Shown: one piece after another, positions 5,807 through 8,370 of the stretch
Layout of the letters: the number at the start of each line of letters is the position of its first letter
Position numbering within the stretch: the stretch's first letter is position 1
Assembly (NCBI GenBank): GCA_900557475.1
Contig: USTA01000028.1
Span: 1 to 8,370, forward strand
Source: an uncultured Clostridium sp.
GTDB lineage: Bacteria > Bacillota > Clostridia > TANB77 > CAG-508
Direction: 5' to 3'
DNA: 8,370 bases
The notes under the pieces: model-generated
The model's database searches: none
What the model was told of the DNA's origin: nothing
What the model saw: the letters and a program-made list of their open reading frames with translations, nothing else
Translations under genes and position numbers: made by a program

Positions 5807-6265
5807 CCGTCCTCTAGTACTTTTAATATTTGAAACTCTTACCTTATACTCATTTTTTAGTTCTGAAAAAATTGCCGATGAATCCCATACTATTTTGTAC
5901 TTTCCATCTACATTTTTCATTTTTAAAGAATTCATAAAATTTACATTTCCAGCAATTGTATCCATTGAATTATTAAAAGTTACTACTAGTTCTTCTTTTC
6001 CTTCTTCTTGCTTTGAATTACTTAGTACAGTTGCACCTATATTTTTTGCTTCTATTCCTTCATAAATATTTTTTACTCTTGAAATAAAATCTTCTTTTGA
6101 ATAATCTGTTAAAACATAATTATACATTTCCTCATAATCTTTTTTATTTAAACATTCCATATATTCTTTTAAGCAAATTGAAGGTTCCGTTTTATTTGTC
6201 ATATAAATAAATGCTATGCCTCCTAGTACTAATAAAATAATTAATATCAAAAATATTTTTTTCAT
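5798..6265 (-). CDS. MecA-like PBP, N-terminal anchor and NTF2-like domain (frameshifted fragment)
   Basis: 155 codons. A single membrane helix (about residues 4-22) with a Lys-Lys start and no lipobox anchors the protein with its body outside the cell. Residues 28-132 match the MecA_N NTF2-like domain in layout, including the L-K-E-Y-M-E-C-L-N-K-K-D-Y helix and the closing D-G-K-Y-K-I-V-W-D strand. Residues 140-152 (Y-K-V-R-V-S-N-I-K-S-T-R-G) are the start of the PBP dimerisation domain, where the frame breaks. Joined to the next ORF it would be about 651 residues, close to the 668 of staphylococcal MecA. The ATG at 6265 has AAAGGA upstream with long, 11-base spacing. No clear promoter is visible upstream. 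MecA_N domains occur in many ordinary Clostridial PBPs, so resistance should not be inferred. Confidence 0.85.
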   Translation of the reverse strand: MKKIFLILIILLVLGGIAFIYMTNKTEPSICLKEYMECLNKKDYEEMYNYVLTDYSKEDFISRVKNIYEGIEAKNIGATVLSNSKQEEGKEELVVTFNNSMDTIAGNVNFMNSLKMKNVDGKYKIVWDSSAIFSELKNEYKVRVSNIKSTRGRNI

Positions 6266-6312
6266 AAGAATTAAATTCCTTTCTTATTTTACTAAAAAGG
6301 TTCATATTGCTA

Positions 6313-6376
6313 GAACAAAAGCGGGCTTTTTAAATTTTTTTATTATTCTAAATTTATACCGCCCGCGTCTTTGTTC
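6313..6376. repeat. GC-rich imperfect inverted repeat upstream of the PBP gene
   Basis: On the minus strand GAACAAA-GAC-GCGGGC (6376-6361) pairs with GCCCGC-T-TTTGTTC (6326-6313): 7 bp plus 6 bp around a small internal loop. Inside, TAAATTT (6356-6350) pairs with AAATTTA (6337-6331). The GCGGGC clamp stands out sharply in an AT-rich spacer. It lies between the pfl terminator and the PBP start, with TTTT after the clamp on the minus strand. It could be a second terminator, a 5' leader attenuator, or a protein site. I recognise no riboswitch or T-box core in it. It occupies most of the 6266-6390 spacer, where I find no good promoter. Confidence 0.6.
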
Positions 6377-6390
6377 GTGTGCCAATTTTT

Positions 6391-6424
6391 CAAAAATTAA
6401 TACTCTCATTTTTATGAGAGTATT
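6391..6424 (-). terminator. Intrinsic terminator of the pfl operon
   Basis: AATACTCTCAT (6399-6409) and ATGAGAGTATT (6414-6424) make an 11-bp perfect stem with a 4-base loop. On the minus strand it is followed by TTAATTTTTG, on the plus strand by a longer, broken T run. It lies about 50 bases after the pflA stop. Confidence 0.8.
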
Positions 6425-6472
6425 TTATAATATTATTTATTTTTTTTCAAGATACCATTTTGCTTTATATAT

Positions 6473-7198
6473 TTAATCTAAGCCAATAATTTCTTTTGCT
6501 CTTTTTATATCTTTATTACTTGCAACTCTTACATTTTCTAGTTCATAGTCAAGATTTAATTTTTTCCATTTATATTTTCCCAGGTCATGGTATGGCAAAA
6601 ATTCAAATTTTTCTACTTCTAATTCATTTAATAATTCTTTTAGTTTAAGTAAATCTTCTTTTTTATCTGTTATTCCCGGAATTAGTACTTGTCTTATCCA
6701 TATTCTTTTTTTCTTTTCATTTATATATCTTGCAAATTCTATTTCTTTTTGGTTTGACATGCTAGTAAGCCATTTACAGGTTTCATCATTTATAGCTTTT
6801 ATATCTAGTAAAAATACATCTGTTAAATCTATAATTTGAGCTAATTTGTCTGTAATAGTAAACATTCCTGATGTATCTAAACAAGTAGATATATTATGCA
6901 TTTTTAATTCTTTAAATAATGCTAATACAAAGTCTTGTTGAAGAAGTGGCTCTCCTCCACTTACTGTAACCCCTCCTCCTGATGACACAATATAATTTTT
7001 ATATCTTAAAACTTTATTTACTACTTCTTCTACTGTATATTCAGTTCCCATGTTAATATCCCATGTGTCTCTGTTTTGACAATACTTACATTTAAGGTGA
7101 CATCCTTGCATAAATATTACGAACCTAATTCCTGGTCCATCAACTGCACCTAAACTTTCAAATGAATGAATTCTCCCTCTTACATTTATATTTTCCAT
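6473..7198 (-). CDS. pflA: Pyruvate formate-lyase-activating enzyme (radical SAM)
   Basis: 241 residues, the usual length for this family. It uses a [4Fe-4S] cluster and S-adenosylmethionine to place the glycyl radical on pyruvate formate-lyase. The cluster motif C-X3-C-X2-C is at Cys33, Cys37 and Cys40 (G-C-H-L-K-C-K-Y-C), and the SAM-binding G-G-E-P is at 81-84. Other family segments are the D-G-P-G-I-R-F-V start, L-D-T-S-G, L-L-D-I-K, R-Q-V-L-I-P-G-I-T-D and F-L-P-Y-H-D-L-G-K-Y-K-W. It is cytoplasmic. It follows pflB by nine bases, with AGAGG immediately after the pflB stop as its ribosome site, so translation is probably coupled. The terminator at 6424-6391 ends the operon. The neighbour leaves little doubt that PflB is its target. 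Confidence 0.97.
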   Translation of the reverse strand: MENINVRGRIHSFESLGAVDGPGIRFVIFMQGCHLKCKYCQNRDTWDINMGTEYTVEEVVNKVLRYKNYIVSSGGGVTVSGGEPLLQQDFVLALFKELKMHNISTCLDTSGMFTITDKLAQIIDLTDVFLLDIKAINDETCKWLTSMSNQKEIEFARYINEKKKRIWIRQVLIPGITDKKEDLLKLKELLNELEVEKFEFLPYHDLGKYKWKKLNLDYELENVRVASNKDIKRAKEIIGLD

Positions 7199-7207
7199 TA
7201 TACCTCT

Positions 7208-8370
7208 TTATATTTTTTCTTGTATTGTTCTTGAAATAACTTCTTCTTGTTGCTCTTTTGTAAGTTTTACAAAGTTTACAGCATATCCAGATACTCTTAT
7301 TGTTAGATTTGGATAATTTTCTGGATGATTCATTGCATCTATTAATAAACTTCTATCAAAAACGTTAACATTTATATGATGACCTGTTTGCATAAAGTAT
7401 CCATCTAACATGCCGATTAAGTTTTTTACTCTTTCTTCTTCATCATGACCTAGTGTATTAGGTGTTATTGCAAATGTATATGAAATTCCATCTTCTGAAT
7501 ATTCATATGGAAGCTTTGCAACTGAGTTCATTGAAGCAAGTGCTCCTGCTTCATCTCTTCCGTGCATTGGATTTGCTCCTGGTGCAAATGCTACACCTGC
7601 TTTTCTTCCATCAGGTGTGCTACCTGTATTTTTTCCATAAACAACATTTGAAGTAATCGTTAATATAGAAAGTGTTGGGTCTGCTTTTCTATACATTTGA
7701 TGTTTTTCGATTTTTTTCATAAACCTTTTAACTAAGTCTACTCCTATTTCATCTACTCTATCATCATCATTTCCATACTTAGGGAAATCTCCTTCTACTT
7801 CATAGTCTACTGCTAGTCCTTCTTCATTTCTAATAACTTTTACTTTGGCATATTTTATTGCTGAAAGTGAATCAACTACAACAGAAAATCCAGCAATACC
7901 GCAAGCCATTGTTCTTCTTATTTTTCTATCATGAAGAGCCATTTCTAAAGCTTCATATGAATATTTGTCATGCATATAATGGATTGCATTTAATGCTTTT
8001 ATATATATTTTTGCAACATAGTCCATCATTTGATCATATTTTTCCATTACTTCATTATAGTCTAAATATTCTGAAGTAATTGGTTCATATTTAGGTGCGA
8101 TTTGCTTTCCTGTTAGTTCATCCTTTCCTCCATTTATTGCATAAAGCAAAGTTTTTGCTAAGTTTGCTCTTGCACCAAAGAATTGCATTTGCTTTCCTAT
8201 TTTCATTGCAGAAACACAGCAAGCAATTCCATAGTCATCTCCCAAAGTAATCCTCATTAAATCATCATTTTCATATTGTATTGAAGAAGTCTTTATTGAG
8301 ATTTTTGCACAGTAAGATTTAAATCCTTCTGGTAAATTTTTAGACCAAAGTACAGTGATATTTGGTTCTG
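7208..8370 (-). CDS. pflB: Formate C-acetyltransferase (pyruvate formate-lyase), C-terminal half, 5' end outside window
   Basis: 386 residues are visible of an enzyme that is usually about 740-760 long; it runs off the right edge. PflB converts pyruvate and CoA to acetyl-CoA and formate in anaerobic fermentation. The active-site cysteine pair is at visible residues 50-51 (G-I-A-C-C-V-S), and the glycyl radical site R-V-S-G-Y-A-V has its Gly at residue 361 (codon 7288-7286). Also present are [23 protein letters not shown] and [10 protein letters not shown]. The frame continues unbroken to 8370 (E-P-N-I-T-V-L-W-S), so the apparent ATG at 8257 is internal, within the conserved N-D-D-L-M-R. The sequence is well conserved with no lesion, in contrast to the PBP and LRR genes. 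Its promoter lies outside the window. Confidence 0.97.
   Translation of the reverse strand, partial: EPNITVLWSKNLPEGFKSYCAKISIKTSSIQYENDDLMRITLGDDYGIACCVSAMKIGKQMQFFGARANLAKTLLYAINGGKDELTGKQIAPKYEPITSEYLDYNEVMEKYDQMMDYVAKIYIKALNAIHYMHDKYSYEALEMALHDRKIRRTMACGIAGFSVVVDSLSAIKYAKVKVIRNEEGLAVDYEVEGDFPKYGNDDDRVDEIGVDLVKRFMKKIEKHQMYRKADPTLSILTITSNVVYGKNTGSTPDGRKAGVAFAPGANPMHGRDEAGALASMNSVAKLPYEYSEDGISYTFAITPNTLGHDEEERVKNLIGMLDGYFMQTGHHINVNVFDRSLLIDAMNHPENYPNLTIRVSGYAVNFVKLTKEQQEEVISRTIQEKI

Noticed and set aside
5798..5815. Programmed +1 frameshift of the prfB type in the PBP gene
   Set aside because: A TGA is present at the shift, but there is no slippery CTT and the AGAGGA upstream is about nine bases away instead of three. 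No PBP is known to me to use this.
6353..6385. TTGGCA (6385-6380) and TATAAA (6358-6353) as a PBP promoter
   Set aside because: The spacer is 21 bases, too long for a housekeeping promoter, and the pair straddles the inverted repeat arm.
8255..8257. ATG at 8257 as the start of a 349-residue PflB
   Set aside because: The frame continues upstream to the window edge with clear PflB sequence (E-P-N-I-T-V-L-W-S to N-D-D-L-M-R); the Met is internal.
1..8370. CRISPR array, tRNA, rRNA, insertion sequence, phage or attachment site
   Set aside because: No regularly spaced direct repeats, cloverleaf, transposase or integrase sequence was seen on either strand.

Overview
The window is very AT-rich with strongly A/T-biased third positions, and every supported gene lies on the minus strand. 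The gene families point to a low-GC Gram-positive anaerobe, most likely an uncultured or gut-type member of the Clostridia. They include an anaerobic pyruvate formate-lyase with its radical-SAM activase, an Asp23/AmaP/DUF2273 envelope cluster, a MecA-like penicillin-binding protein, and a BspA-type leucine-rich-repeat protein with a pilin-like N-terminus. Genus cannot be read from the sequence.

In transcription order, right to left: (1) 8370-6391, the pfl operon: the C-terminal half of pflB (cut by the window edge), nine bases, then pflA, then a strong hairpin terminator. (2) 6376-3706: a GC-rich inverted repeat, then a class B PBP split into two frames (anchor plus NTF2-like domain at 6265-5798, transpeptidase at 5754-4309), then a flavin reductase. 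The two PBP pieces rejoin into about 651 residues in MecA-like order if one base near 5805 is removed. (3) 3690-3523: a compact unit with an extended -10 element, a Shine-Dalgarno site, a 19-codon ORF containing a TA dinucleotide run, and a 17-bp-stem intrinsic terminator. (4) 3500-1429: a well-formed promoter, then a pilin-like/LRR surface protein interrupted by a single in-frame TAA at 2616-2614, then a weak terminator. (5) 1347-1: a promoter whose -35 box sits inside a 10-bp perfect inverted repeat, driving asp23, amaP and a DUF2273 gene that runs off the left edge.

PflB and PflA work together in anaerobic pyruvate cleavage. AmaP is expected to hold Asp23 at the membrane, with the DUF2273 protein as a third small membrane partner. 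The PBP and the LRR protein are both envelope or surface proteins, and each carries one single-base lesion. Either both are being lost, or the assembly has errors here. The least explained parts are the 19-codon unit, the GC-rich repeat before the PBP, and the operator-like dyads before asp23.
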